64,000 nt of DNA, from positions 248,001 through 312,000 of the forward strand of contig JAEUHM010000054.1 in assembly GCA_016795485.1 (NCBI GenBank), read 5' to 3'. The notes below the pieces were generated by a model. That model searched no databases. It was not told the DNA's origin and saw only the letters and a list, made by a program, of their open reading frames with translations. Origin of the DNA: Verrucomicrobiaceae bacterium (GTDB taxonomy: Bacteria; Verrucomicrobiota; Verrucomicrobiia; Verrucomicrobiales; Verrucomicrobiaceae). Positions 46,201 to 54,972 of the stretch are shown here, piece by piece. Numbering within the stretch: position 1 is the first letter of the stretch; each line of letters opens with the position of its first letter. Made by a program: the position numbers and the translations under genes.

Positions 46201-46935
46201 CTAGTTCGCCTTGAAGTCCAGAAGCTCGACTTCAAAGATCAGCACCGAGTTAGGTGGGATGCTGCCCTGACCGCTCGGACCGTAAGCCAACTCGGCAGGA
46301 ATCGTGAACTTATACTTCGAGCCCTTGGGCATCAGTTGCACGCCTTCAGTCCAGCCCTTGATCACTTGGTTCAGAGCGAACTCGATCGGCTCACCACGCT
46401 CCACCGAGCTGTCGAACACCTTGCCATTCACAAGTGTACCATGGTAGTGCACCTTCACCGTGTCCGTTGCAGCAGGCTTAGGACCGTCACCAGCCTTCAT
46501 GACTTCATACTGTAGACCGCTCGCAGTCGTCGTCACGCCTTGCTTCTTACCATTAGCTGCCATGAAGTCCTTCCCTGCAGACGCATCCTTCTCAGCACGC
46601 TTGGCATCAGCAGCTTGCAGAGCCGTCTGGAACTTCATCATCACTTCCTGGGCCTCATTCTCAGCGTACTTGGCCTTCTCCCCAGTGGCACCATGCTTGA
46701 TGCCTTCCATCAGCTCAGCCATGTTCAGCGTGAAAGGCTGCCCGTTCATCTGCTTACCAAAGTTGTGGCCGATGTAGTAGCTCACCTTATCCATCGGCAC
46801 CGACTTCATTGGATCCTCATCGCCAGCCGCAGCGGCGGGAGCAGGCGCATCAGCAGGCTTGGCTGCATCTTGCGCCATCACAAACGATTGCGCCGCTACA
46901 AGCACAGCGCCCAACAGGATCGAGTTTTTAATCAT
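46201..46935 (-). CDS. FKBP-type peptidyl-prolyl cis-trans isomerase, exported
   Basis: 244 aa. A signal peptide (MIKNSILLGAVLVAAQSFVMA) and Ala/Pro-rich linker are followed by an FKBP N-terminal helical dimerisation domain (about residues 45-130) and the FKBP catalytic domain (about 150-243: KVHYHGTLVNGKVFDSS, VIKGWTEGVQLMPKG, and AYGPSGQGSIPPNSVLIF). This is the FkpA/Mip layout. It assists folding of exported proteins in the periplasm. Its transcript ends in the strong terminator directly downstream. Confidence 0.93.
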   Translation of the reverse strand: MIKNSILLGAVLVAAQSFVMAQDAAKPADAPAPAAAAGDEDPMKSVPMDKVSYYIGHNFGKQMNGQPFTLNMAELMEGIKHGATGEKAKYAENEAQEVMMKFQTALQAADAKRAEKDASAGKDFMAANGKKQGVTTTASGLQYEVMKAGDGPKPAATDTVKVHYHGTLVNGKVFDSSVERGEPIEFALNQVIKGWTEGVQLMPKGSKYKFTIPAELAYGPSGQGSIPPNSVLIFEVELLDFKAN

Positions 46936-47019
46936 CGCACAGACCCTAACGTGAGGAAAGTGCCGGTCAAAGGAAATGCCCGCTACTTTCCGCGCTTCAG
47001 GCTCGTTACTCCACCTGCC

Positions 47020-47733
47020 ATGACACGCCGTTCATTCCTCACCACTGCCGGAGCCACCTTGGCTGCATCCACACTCACCCATGCTGTAGAAGGTATCCCC
47101 TTGGAGCACGCCCCTCTGCCCTATGCACCTGAGGCATTAGAGCCGCACATTGATGCACTCACCATGACCATTCATCATGGAAAACACCACGCCACCTATG
47201 TCACAAAGCTCAAAGAAGCCCTGACCGCAGGCAGCTTGGCTGGAGACGACACCATTGCCCTCATCAAAGACATCGCCAGCCTCCCAGAAGCCGCACAGAC
47301 CGCAGTCCGCAACAACGGCGGCGGCCATGTGAACCACACCCTCTTCTGGAAGTGGATGGCTCCTGCCAGCAGCAGCCCCCGCACGCCCGATGGCAAACTC
47401 GCTGCTGCCATTCAGACAGACCTCGGGGGCCTTGCCGAGTTCCAAAAGGGATTCGCAGAAGCCGCCACCAAACGCTTCGGCTCAGGCTGGGCGTGGCTCA
47501 TCGTCCGCCCAGATGGCAAGCTCAAGATCACTTCCACTCCCAACCAGGATAACCCCCTCATGAAAGGCATCGTGGCAGACGAAGACCTCGGCACCCCCAT
47601 CCTCGGCCTCGATGTGTGGGAGCACGCCTACTACCTCAAGTATCAAAACAAACGCCCCGACTACATCACCGCTTGGTGGAACGTCGTAAACTGGAACGAA
47701 GTCGCCCGCCTTCACGCTCAGGCCGCCAAATGA
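47020..47733 (+). CDS. sodA: Mn/Fe superoxide dismutase with Tat-type signal
   Basis: 237 aa from the ATG at 47020. It starts with a twin-arginine signal (MTRRSFLTTAGATLAASTLT), so it is probably exported, which is uncommon for this family. Metal ligands match the Mn/Fe family: His52 (IHHGKHH), His106 (GGHVNHTLFW), then the Asp and His of LDVWEHAYYL. The GGH-NH pattern favours the manganese or cambialistic type. It removes superoxide in the periplasm, where the redox proteins encoded in this window act. Its stop overlaps the next start by 4 bp (ATGA). Confidence 0.92.
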   Translation: MTRRSFLTTAGATLAASTLTHAVEGIPLEHAPLPYAPEALEPHIDALTMTIHHGKHHATYVTKLKEALTAGSLAGDDTIALIKDIASLPEAAQTAVRNNGGGHVNHTLFWKWMAPASSSPRTPDGKLAAAIQTDLGGLAEFQKGFAEAATKRFGSGWAWLIVRPDGKLKITSTPNQDNPLMKGIVADEDLGTPILGLDVWEHAYYLKYQNKRPDYITAWWNVVNWNEVARLHAQAAK

Positions 47734-48035
47734 CCCTTCCAGAAGGCCCAGTCGAAAGCCTCCGAGCCGAAGCCTGGCTCGGAGACGCCGTGCTCGAGCT
47801 CTACGTCCGCGAGTGGATCATCCGGCACAAAGGCCAAATCGACGCTGACATGAAGACCCGCTTCACCTGCAACCAATTTCTCAACAACCTCGGCAACCCC
47901 ACACGCGTCGAAGCCCAAATCGGACGCATCCACAGCAAACAAGGCCTCCCCGCCGCTTGGACCTGGATTCAAGAAAACATCGAGCCACTCTTCCTCCTCC
48001 AAGAAGCCAAAAAGAAACGCCTAAACAAAAAGTAA
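47730..48035 (+). CDS. RNase III-domain protein (Mini-III-like)
   Basis: 101 aa comprising a single RNase III-type catalytic domain without a double-stranded RNA-binding domain. Signature pieces are AWLGDAVLELYVREWIIRH (residues 15-33) and RVEAQIGRIHSKQGLPAAW, the position of the second catalytic acidic motif. This resembles Mini-III, which trims 23S rRNA precursors in other bacteria. The C-terminus is short and lysine-rich. It is co-translated with the superoxide dismutase. Confidence 0.75.
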   Translation: MTLPEGPVESLRAEAWLGDAVLELYVREWIIRHKGQIDADMKTRFTCNQFLNNLGNPTRVEAQIGRIHSKQGLPAAWTWIQENIEPLFLLQEAKKKRLNKK

Positions 48036-48184
48036 CGCCCAAACAAGCCACTGCATATTCGCGTCCAGTGGGCACCAATTGGAGTTAAGGCATCAGTCTG
48101 TGACCGGCAAACCCAGAGTCTGCTTGATTCGACGAAACCCAAAACATGGCCTCGTCCCTGGAAGTTCAATGCACTTGGACTTGA

Positions 48185-49051
48185 TTACTTCAAAAGCCCC
48201 AACGACTTCAGGAAAACGTCAGTCTTGTTGAGCGTTTCTGCAAACAGGGTGGCGTCGCGCATCAGGTAGCCGTGGACTCCGCCTTCGTTGACGTCCAACT
48301 CACTTCGATTGCCGGCTTTGAGCATCGCTTCGTGAAAGAGCCTTGCCCCCGCAAATGGCGTTACCGTGTCACCAGTACCGTGGAAGGTGATGGTGGGTGG
48401 CAAGCCTGGACGCACGTTGTGCGCGGGTGACAACTCCTGCCAGCGCTCACCGATTTTCGCTTGGCCATAGCCGCTTTTTGAGGTGTCGATCACCGGAAAA
48501 AGCAGAACCAATGCGGCAGGGGTGACGTTGAGCGTAAGGTCATCACCCTCTTCATTTACCTTGTCGAATAGTGCTGTGGAGGCCGCGAGGTGGCCGCCCG
48601 CTGAGCCACCGCTAACGATGATTTTCTTCGGATCGATGCCCAGTTCATTTGCATGGCTATGGAGGTATCGCATGGCAGAACGCACATCCTTGACGCAGTC
48701 GAACACCGTGACCCCGGCCTTCGCGTTGTTCAGCCGGTATTGCAGACTGATACCCACGAGGCCTAGCTTTGCGTAGTGCGCGGCAAAAGGATACATGCGC
48801 GGCGGCGCGCCGCCCGTCCAGCCTCCTCCATGAATGGTGAGGAAGCATGCACGGTGATCGCTAGGCTTCACGTCTGTCGGGTCAAAGATGTGCATTTCCA
48901 GCGCCCGGCCTGCGATCGTTTTGTAGACGAGCACCCGAGAAGGTTTCATATCCTTGCCGATTCCATCCACGGCATCAGTTGCCTTGGTTTTGACAGGCGT
49001 TTGCGCGAAAAGCGGTGTGGCGAGAAGAAGGATGAGAATGAGTGGTTTCAT
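48185..49051 (-). CDS. Secreted alpha/beta hydrolase (esterase-like)
   Basis: 288 aa with a signal peptide (MKPLILILLLATPLFAQ). The oxyanion-hole motif HGGGW, nucleophile motif GGSAGGH, the Asp of FHGTGDTVTPF and the His of GVHGYLM form a complete BD-FAE/hormone-sensitive-lipase type triad. It would cleave acyl or acetyl esters of a polymer or small ester outside the cytoplasm. Six bases separate it from the AlkD-like gene and it is the last gene of the sulfatase run. Confidence 0.9.
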   Translation of the reverse strand: MKPLILILLLATPLFAQTPVKTKATDAVDGIGKDMKPSRVLVYKTIAGRALEMHIFDPTDVKPSDHRACFLTIHGGGWTGGAPPRMYPFAAHYAKLGLVGISLQYRLNNAKAGVTVFDCVKDVRSAMRYLHSHANELGIDPKKIIVSGGSAGGHLAASTALFDKVNEEGDDLTLNVTPAALVLLFPVIDTSKSGYGQAKIGERWQELSPAHNVRPGLPPTITFHGTGDTVTPFAGARLFHEAMLKAGNRSELDVNEGGVHGYLMRDATLFAETLNKTDVFLKSLGLLK

Positions 49052-49057
49052 GGAAGT

Positions 49058-49765
49058 TCAGCAGCGAGCGGTTTTACGCTTGGCGGCCACGGGGTTGCCC
49101 CGACGGCTCTTGATGACGTAAGTTTCGGCTTCCGGCACTTTGCACTCGGTCTGGCCCATATCTACACTCACCGGTCCCAAGTGGCGTGCAACGGCCAGGG
49201 CCTTTTCTGCAAGCGGGGCGACATAAGTGCCACAGCAAATGACGAAGTTGTTCATGGCGTAACGCACTCGGTTCGGCGAATCGTGAATCGATGCCGTCAC
49301 TCGATCCAGCATCGCTTCAATCTGCGGAAGCGGCAGGGCTTCATCGCGCCACACACTCACCACCGCTGACAGGGTGGCCCAGCCTGCATCAGCGATGAGT
49401 TCCTTGGGTGAATCGATCCACTTCAAGGCGAGGTTTACCGCCTCTGGATGTTCGGACGTAACCCAGGGTACGGCACAGCCGGAAATCATGTGCCATGTGG
49501 CTTGCTTGGCCCATTGGTTAAGCTCTGCCTTCGTCATCTTCGCTCCATTAGCCACCAGACCCGCAAGGTACATCGCGTCTGAGTTGCCCGTGGCATATAA
49601 CTCCAGCGCGAGCGCTTGATTTCCCTTTATCGCTCTGGCTATGGGCTTGAGGTCGCCGACTTTGACACCAAACATTGCCTCGGTGGCGCCATGGCGGCGG
49701 AAGGTCTTGCGTGTCTGCTCAGTGCCCTTGGACTCCAGCAGCTTCATGATTTGGGCGAGGGTCAT
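49058..49765 (-). CDS. AlkD-like DNA alkylation repeat protein
   Basis: 235 aa of HEAT-like repeats with the AlkD-branch segments RRHGATEAMFGVKVGDLKPI near the start, a WHMISGCAVPWV helix, and IHDSPNRVRYAMNNFVICCG. The C-terminal tail is basic (RRGNPVAAKRKTARC), suited to DNA binding. The family removes alkylated bases or repairs bulky adducts. It is cytosolic. Its start overlaps the stop of the secreted PQQ-repeat protein gene by 4 bp, so it is translated with a periplasmic catabolic operon. Confidence 0.85.
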   Translation of the reverse strand: MTLAQIMKLLESKGTEQTRKTFRRHGATEAMFGVKVGDLKPIARAIKGNQALALELYATGNSDAMYLAGLVANGAKMTKAELNQWAKQATWHMISGCAVPWVTSEHPEAVNLALKWIDSPKELIADAGWATLSAVVSVWRDEALPLPQIEAMLDRVTASIHDSPNRVRYAMNNFVICCGTYVAPLAEKALAVARHLGPVSVDMGQTECKVPEAETYVIKSRRGNPVAAKRKTARC

Positions 49766-51000
49766 GGTTTACCAAAGCAATACGCGTAACGATTGGAGCG
49801 CAAAAAAATGCGGCCATCACTCACAGCCGGGCTGGCGTTGGTGATGCTTGTGTCATCCGCAATCACGTTAGTGGCGAGCAACTCAAACTGCGGCTTTGCG
49901 GCAATGACGTAGGTGCCGGTCTCGCGTCCCACGCAATAGAGTTTGTCTCCAGCAAGCAGCGGTGTGGCGTAGAAGCGGTCCCGCTTTGGGCGCTGGGTGA
50001 GAGGCTGCTCGTAGACGACCTCTCCAGTCACAGCATTCAGGCAGGTGGCGGCGCCCCTGCTGTCGTTGACGAAGTAAAGATGACCGTCCTTGTAGACGGG
50101 CGAGCCGACATTGCTGCCTTTTTGCGCGCGCCAGAGTATCTGGCCACGCTTTACGGCTTGGCTTTGGCCGCCTGGATGTCCGATGACAAAGATGACGCCT
50201 TCATGCGCCACGATGCTGGGGCAAAGCTCGGCAGCCTTGATGCTTTCGCAACTCCACAGCTCCTTTCCACTCAGCGGATCAAATGCGCGGAGCTTTCCAC
50301 TGGAGTTTACTACGAGTTCATCATGCCCATCGATTTTCACAATCGTGGGCGTGTTCCAGGATGCGGGGAAGCCAGTCGCGCTCCACACGGTTTTGCCGGT
50401 TTTGCGGTCCAGTGCCATGAGTTGATTGCTTTCCAGCGCGGCGTTTACGATCAGCAGCTCACCATAAAGAATAGGCGATGATCCCACGCCCCAATCATGC
50501 GCCTTCTCGCCAACGCTGACGTTCCAGACCGGTTTGCCATCGACGGAGTAGGCGAACACGCCCGCGTTTGCCATGAAGAAGAACACGCCTTTGCCATCCG
50601 TGACGGCAGAACTAGAGGCATAACCATGCGTGGTGATGTAAGTGCCAGTGTAGGGCGTATTCGGCAGGTCAGTAACGACCTCGTGGTTCCACAAAATCTT
50701 GCCGGTGGCCTTATCGAGACAAAGCGCGTGGCGTTTGAGATTCTTGATGTCGCCCGGCTCCTTCACATCCATGCCGTAGCCGCTGTAGCAGGTCAGGAAG
50801 ACCTTGTTACCACTAATCACTGGACTCGACGAGCCCGGACCCGGTAGCTCGGCGCGCCAGACGAGATTCTCCTTTTCACTCCAGGTCAGCGGTAAATCAT
50901 TGTCCGTGGTGACCCCATCGCCCGTCGGACCGCGAAACTGCGGCCAATCAGCAGCGTGGATGGCCCCCGCGATGAGTGTAAAGAGAAGTACTGTCTTCAT
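49762..51000 (-). CDS. Secreted PQQ-repeat beta-propeller protein
   Basis: 412 aa from the ATG at 51000, which starts a signal peptide (MKTVLLFTLIAGAIHAA); an upstream frame to 51045 adds nothing. It opens with DWPQFRGPTGDG, the hallmark of the Planctomycetes/Verrucomicrobia outer-membrane-like PQQ proteins, followed by several blades with TGKILWNHEV, TGKTVWSATG, SGKELWSCES and TGEVVYEQP repeats. No dehydrogenase active-site triad was recognised, so scaffolding or binding is as likely as a redox role. It lies 69 bp downstream of a sulfatase gene. Confidence 0.9.
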   Translation of the reverse strand: MKTVLLFTLIAGAIHAADWPQFRGPTGDGVTTDNDLPLTWSEKENLVWRAELPGPGSSSPVISGNKVFLTCYSGYGMDVKEPGDIKNLKRHALCLDKATGKILWNHEVVTDLPNTPYTGTYITTHGYASSSAVTDGKGVFFFMANAGVFAYSVDGKPVWNVSVGEKAHDWGVGSSPILYGELLIVNAALESNQLMALDRKTGKTVWSATGFPASWNTPTIVKIDGHDELVVNSSGKLRAFDPLSGKELWSCESIKAAELCPSIVAHEGVIFVIGHPGGQSQAVKRGQILWRAQKGSNVGSPVYKDGHLYFVNDSRGAATCLNAVTGEVVYEQPLTQRPKRDRFYATPLLAGDKLYCVGRETGTYVIAAKPQFELLATNVIADDTSITNASPAVSDGRIFLRSNRYAYCFGKP

Positions 51001-51069
51001 ATGGCATGAACGCTGTGGAATCGGTTTTCTAACCCGTGCATCCACGAGAAAGCACGCTTGGGCGACCGT

Positions 51070-52929
51070 TCAAAAACCTGTCCGCGTGAGTTTTGTGCCG
51101 GTTGATGAACTGATCTCAATCCAGTCTATCTCCACGGCTGTCTCCTGCATGGGCAAATACAGGCGCACGATGCCCAGTGGGCCATCCGCAGGCAAGGTAA
51201 CGGTAATGTCTTCCCACTCGCCACCTTTGAGCGTGAAATCGACGCGATGCGGCTTGCCTTCCGGCAGCCAGTCGACGTGCGAGCGACCTGGCTGTGCCTT
51301 GATGCGGAAGGTTACTGTGCTGAGTCCGCTGTGTTTACCCGCAGCGATACCGAGGAAGGCAGCGTCTCCAAGCTTGGTGAGACGCAGAATCCCCTTTTGC
51401 ACATTGGCCGTGCAATCACGTGCCTTCCAACCCTGTAGAGCAGCCACGGCGTCATCTTTCGTTGCCGCTTTGGTCTTGGGCTGAGCTTTGCCCTCCAACT
51501 CAGGATGATACTTTGATGGATCAAACGCCGGGTTGGGCAGCGGCACAACAGCTTTGGTGTCGGCTAGGAACTTCGTGATCAAAGCATCGAGTTCCGCAAC
51601 GAGTTCTGGTTGGGAAGGTGCAAGGTTGTTTTTCTCGCCGAGATCATCACGCAGATTGAACAGCAGGTGGCGATGCGCGCGATTTTCGCCGCCATGGAAG
51701 ATGCGAATGAGTTTCCAGTCGTCGCGATGCACCGAGACGCTCGGTGGCAGCCAGTCTGGAACGCCAGGATGATGCGGAAAGTATTGAAACACCGCCTTGC
51801 CGTTAAGGGGATCGCCTTTCAACGCCGTCAGGATGCTTGTGCCGTCAAAAGTTGAGTTCTCAGTCATCTGTAACCCCTCCAGCAGCGTGGGATAGAAGTC
51901 CTCACTCTGCACAATCGCATCGCTGCGGCTGCCGGGTTTAGTGATGCCCGGCCACACGACCACGCACGGCACGCGTGTGCCACCTTCGAACATTGTTGCC
52001 TTGCCTCCACGCAAGGGGCGATTGCTGGTGGGCGTGGTGCCGTCCACTTCGTTGTACATGTTTCCGCCGTTGTCCGAGGTCAAGATGATGATCGTGTTTT
52101 CAGCAATCCCGAGGCGATCCACACCGTCCAACAGAGTGCCAATGCCGTCGTCCATGCTCTGGATCATCGCGGCATAAGTCGGGCTGCGTTGTTCATCCTT
52201 CGGATCAACACGTGAACGATGTTTTTCAATGTTCGCCTTCTTCGCATCAAAAGGCGCGTGAACGCTGAACATCCAATAGTTGAGCAAGAATGGCCCGTCC
52301 GTCTGCTTCTCCATCCACGTGACTGCTTCGGCGGCCATGCGGTCCTCGATGTGTTCGCCTGGCGAGTTCTCTTTGAAGCTAGCGAACTTCCAAGGCGCGA
52401 CAAAACTGCCCGCAGGCCCAGGCCCCGGATGATGTGGCAAATCGAAATCGAAGCCATGCTGTAGCGGTGAGTAAGGCTCAGGACCGAGATGCCACTTCCC
52501 AAAATGCGCAGTCGCATACCCGGCTTCCTTCAATGTCTCAGCCAGGGTGCGATACTCAGTCTTCAGCCTCGTCGGAGGCGTGGGTTGAATGGACTTCAGA
52601 TTGGGAGCGGCCGATTTCGGCAGAGTCGTCTCAAGCACCACCTGAGGAACATGGCAGTTCGGCGTGGTGATGCCCGTGCGCGCTGGACTCAACCCCGTCA
52701 AAAGCGCGGACCGAGTGGGAGAACAGAGCGGACTGGCGGAGTAGGCCCGAGAGAAGGTCATTCCTCGCGCTGCCAGACGCTCCACATTCGGCGTCTGGTA
52801 GTAGGACGTCGTCCCATAGAGCGAAGTATCACTCCAGCCAAGGTCGTCAGCCAGAACTATGATGACGTTAGGCTGTACTGCGACTAACTGCGGACAAAAC
52901 AACAGGATGGCAATGACGAAAAAGCGCAT
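51070..52929 (-). CDS. Secreted arylsulfatase (Cys-type)
   Basis: 619 aa, with a signal peptide and the sulfatase signature CSPTR at residues 69-73 (Cys69 becomes formylglycine) plus metal-binding Asp28-Asp29. The C-terminal 90 residues (about 530-619) form a separate beta-rich domain, likely substrate-binding. It cleaves sulfate esters, probably from a polysaccharide. It is one of three sulfatases in a single minus-strand run, 69 bp from the next gene on each side. It needs a formylglycine-generating enzyme, not seen in the window. Confidence 0.93.
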   Translation of the reverse strand: MRFFVIAILLFCPQLVAVQPNVIIVLADDLGWSDTSLYGTTSYYQTPNVERLAARGMTFSRAYSASPLCSPTRSALLTGLSPARTGITTPNCHVPQVVLETTLPKSAAPNLKSIQPTPPTRLKTEYRTLAETLKEAGYATAHFGKWHLGPEPYSPLQHGFDFDLPHHPGPGPAGSFVAPWKFASFKENSPGEHIEDRMAAEAVTWMEKQTDGPFLLNYWMFSVHAPFDAKKANIEKHRSRVDPKDEQRSPTYAAMIQSMDDGIGTLLDGVDRLGIAENTIIILTSDNGGNMYNEVDGTTPTSNRPLRGGKATMFEGGTRVPCVVVWPGITKPGSRSDAIVQSEDFYPTLLEGLQMTENSTFDGTSILTALKGDPLNGKAVFQYFPHHPGVPDWLPPSVSVHRDDWKLIRIFHGGENRAHRHLLFNLRDDLGEKNNLAPSQPELVAELDALITKFLADTKAVVPLPNPAFDPSKYHPELEGKAQPKTKAATKDDAVAALQGWKARDCTANVQKGILRLTKLGDAAFLGIAAGKHSGLSTVTFRIKAQPGRSHVDWLPEGKPHRVDFTLKGGEWEDITVTLPADGPLGIVRLYLPMQETAVEIDWIEISSSTGTKLTRTGF

Positions 52930-52998
52930 GAAGAAACTGGAAACGTATACGATGCCTAGACCTTCCTCAAAAGCTTGTCTGATACTTTGAACAGGCCG

Positions 52999-54972
52999 CT
53001 ACGGCCATTGTGAGAGAATGCTTCCGTCAGCGCCCTTCAACACTAGGCCTTCAATGCGCAGATCCCCTGCTCCAGCGCAAGGATCGAGGCGCAACGCATG
53101 CACCACACCTTTTTCTTCGATGCGAATGCTGTGTTTGTGCCATTCACCATCGTGCTTCACAGCAAAGTCGAAGTGGTTGCCTTTTGGAAGAACGGTCTCG
53201 GCATCAGTGGTCCAGAACAACTCCCCATCACCAGTCGCTTTACTTTGGACTCTGAACTCGAGGATGTAGGGACCTGGGACAGAGACATTCAGTTTCTCAA
53301 ATGCGAGTCCCGGATCCTCGCCGCTACATTGAAGAACGAGCTGATTTCCTTCTACTGTAAGCTTCGTCCCCTTGCGAGCCCGTGGCAGGTTTGTCGCCTG
53401 TTTTCTTCCCTTGCGGACTTTGCCTTCAGTGAGTGGTCGGCTGTAGTCGGTCCATTCCCTGTGATGATGCGTACCTGACTCTGAAGAGACAGGTGCGTAT
53501 TCTTTCCGAGGGGCCGTGAGCACGTGTTCAGACATCTCCGTCCACTGCTTCACCATTCGTTCAACGATCTCGGGATGCTGGCTAGCAACATTGTGCACCT
53601 CAGTTCGGTCTGTAGGCATGTGGTAGAGTTCCCAGGGCGCACCTTGGAAGCTAACTAGCTTCCAGTCGCCATCGCGCAGGCCCCGATCCGACGAAAACAG
53701 CAGGTGGATGGGAGGACGCTCCTTCAGCTCGCCTCCGGCGACAATAGGGGCCAATGAGACGCCCGCGAGTGGTGTGGGTTCACGTTCGGGATAAGTCGAT
53801 TGTGGCTTGGCACCTGCCAGTTCAGCAAAGGTCGGGAGAACGTCGACAAGGTGAGCTGGTGTATTGATCACCGTGCCGGGTTTTTGTTTCAAACCGGCTG
53901 GCCAATGAAGGACCGCAGGCGTGGAGATACCACCCTCGAACTGATTCTGTTTATAAAAACGGAAGGGTGAGTTGCGCGCCCACGCCCAACCCGTGCTGTC
54001 ACCCCAGGTCGTGTTTGGGTCAAAAGGCTCTGCATCCGGTTCCGGACGGCCACGATCATAAGGGCAAGCACCATTGTCGGAAACGAACAGGATGAGCGTG
54101 TTATCCATATCACCGTGTTTCTCGAGTTTGGCGATGAGACGCCCCATCTCCTGGTCGATGCGATCAATCATGCCTGCATAGGCTGCCATTCGTTTCGCTT
54201 CCCACGCTTTTTGCTGAGGAGTGAGTGCCTCCCAGGCACGGACGTGTTCTGGACGCGGTGACGCTACGAGACTTGGCGGCAGCAGACCGATCTGTCTCTG
54301 CTTTTCCAAGCGAGTCGCGCGAATCGCATCCCAACCTGCATCGTAGCGACCCAAATATTTCTTGTAGTCATGTTCCAGTGGCTGAAGAGGAGCGTGTGGT
54401 GCGTTGAATGCGATGTAGTGAAACCAAGGTTTCTTGGCTGCCCGGGCCTCGCCGATGAACTCAATCGCACGATCAACGTTGGCGATGGTTGTGTAGAATC
54501 CTTTTTCCGGCACCGACCACTTTTCACCATTCAAACGGAACGTCTTGTCACCTCGATAGTAGTTTGTCGCACCCGACAAATGACCGAAGTAGCGATGAAA
54601 GCCAAAATCGGTTGGTTGCTTGCTCAAATGCCATTTGCCGCTCATAGACGTGAAATAGCCAGCGGGTGCTAGCACCTCAGGGATGATAACCGCGCGCCTA
54701 AGACTTTCATCTCCTGCCTGACGGCACCAACGACCACTCAACAAACTCACTCGGGATGAGTGACATTTGGCAGTGTTATAGAACTGGCTAAATCGCACGC
54801 CACCAGCCGCAAGCTTGTCTATGTTTGGAGTCTCAATTTCACTTCCATAGCAACCGAGGTCGGAGAATCCCATGTCATCCACCAACACAAGGAGGAAGTT
54901 TGGCTGTGCAAGAGCCGATTGGCTCCATAGGCACGTTAGCATCGCTGAGATGCCGAGAATAAAGCGATTCAT
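52999..54972 (-). CDS. Secreted arylsulfatase with C-terminal beta-sandwich
   Basis: 657 aa. Signal peptide, acidic metal ligands in VLVDDMGFSDLG and the variant signature CHSSR (Cys70) mark a Cys-type sulfatase. HLSKQPTDFGFHRYFGHLSG and NAPHAPLQPLEHDYKKY are typical of arylsulfatase A relatives. About residues 520-657 form an additional beta-sandwich (SVPGPYILEFRVQSKAT) resembling carbohydrate-binding domains. Its start overlaps the stop of the molybdopterin oxidoreductase gene by 4 bp. Confidence 0.93.
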   Translation of the reverse strand: MNRFILGISAMLTCLWSQSALAQPNFLLVLVDDMGFSDLGCYGSEIETPNIDKLAAGGVRFSQFYNTAKCHSSRVSLLSGRWCRQAGDESLRRAVIIPEVLAPAGYFTSMSGKWHLSKQPTDFGFHRYFGHLSGATNYYRGDKTFRLNGEKWSVPEKGFYTTIANVDRAIEFIGEARAAKKPWFHYIAFNAPHAPLQPLEHDYKKYLGRYDAGWDAIRATRLEKQRQIGLLPPSLVASPRPEHVRAWEALTPQQKAWEAKRMAAYAGMIDRIDQEMGRLIAKLEKHGDMDNTLILFVSDNGACPYDRGRPEPDAEPFDPNTTWGDSTGWAWARNSPFRFYKQNQFEGGISTPAVLHWPAGLKQKPGTVINTPAHLVDVLPTFAELAGAKPQSTYPEREPTPLAGVSLAPIVAGGELKERPPIHLLFSSDRGLRDGDWKLVSFQGAPWELYHMPTDRTEVHNVASQHPEIVERMVKQWTEMSEHVLTAPRKEYAPVSSESGTHHHREWTDYSRPLTEGKVRKGRKQATNLPRARKGTKLTVEGNQLVLQCSGEDPGLAFEKLNVSVPGPYILEFRVQSKATGDGELFWTTDAETVLPKGNHFDFAVKHDGEWHKHSIRIEEKGVVHALRLDPCAGAGDLRIEGLVLKGADGSILSQWP

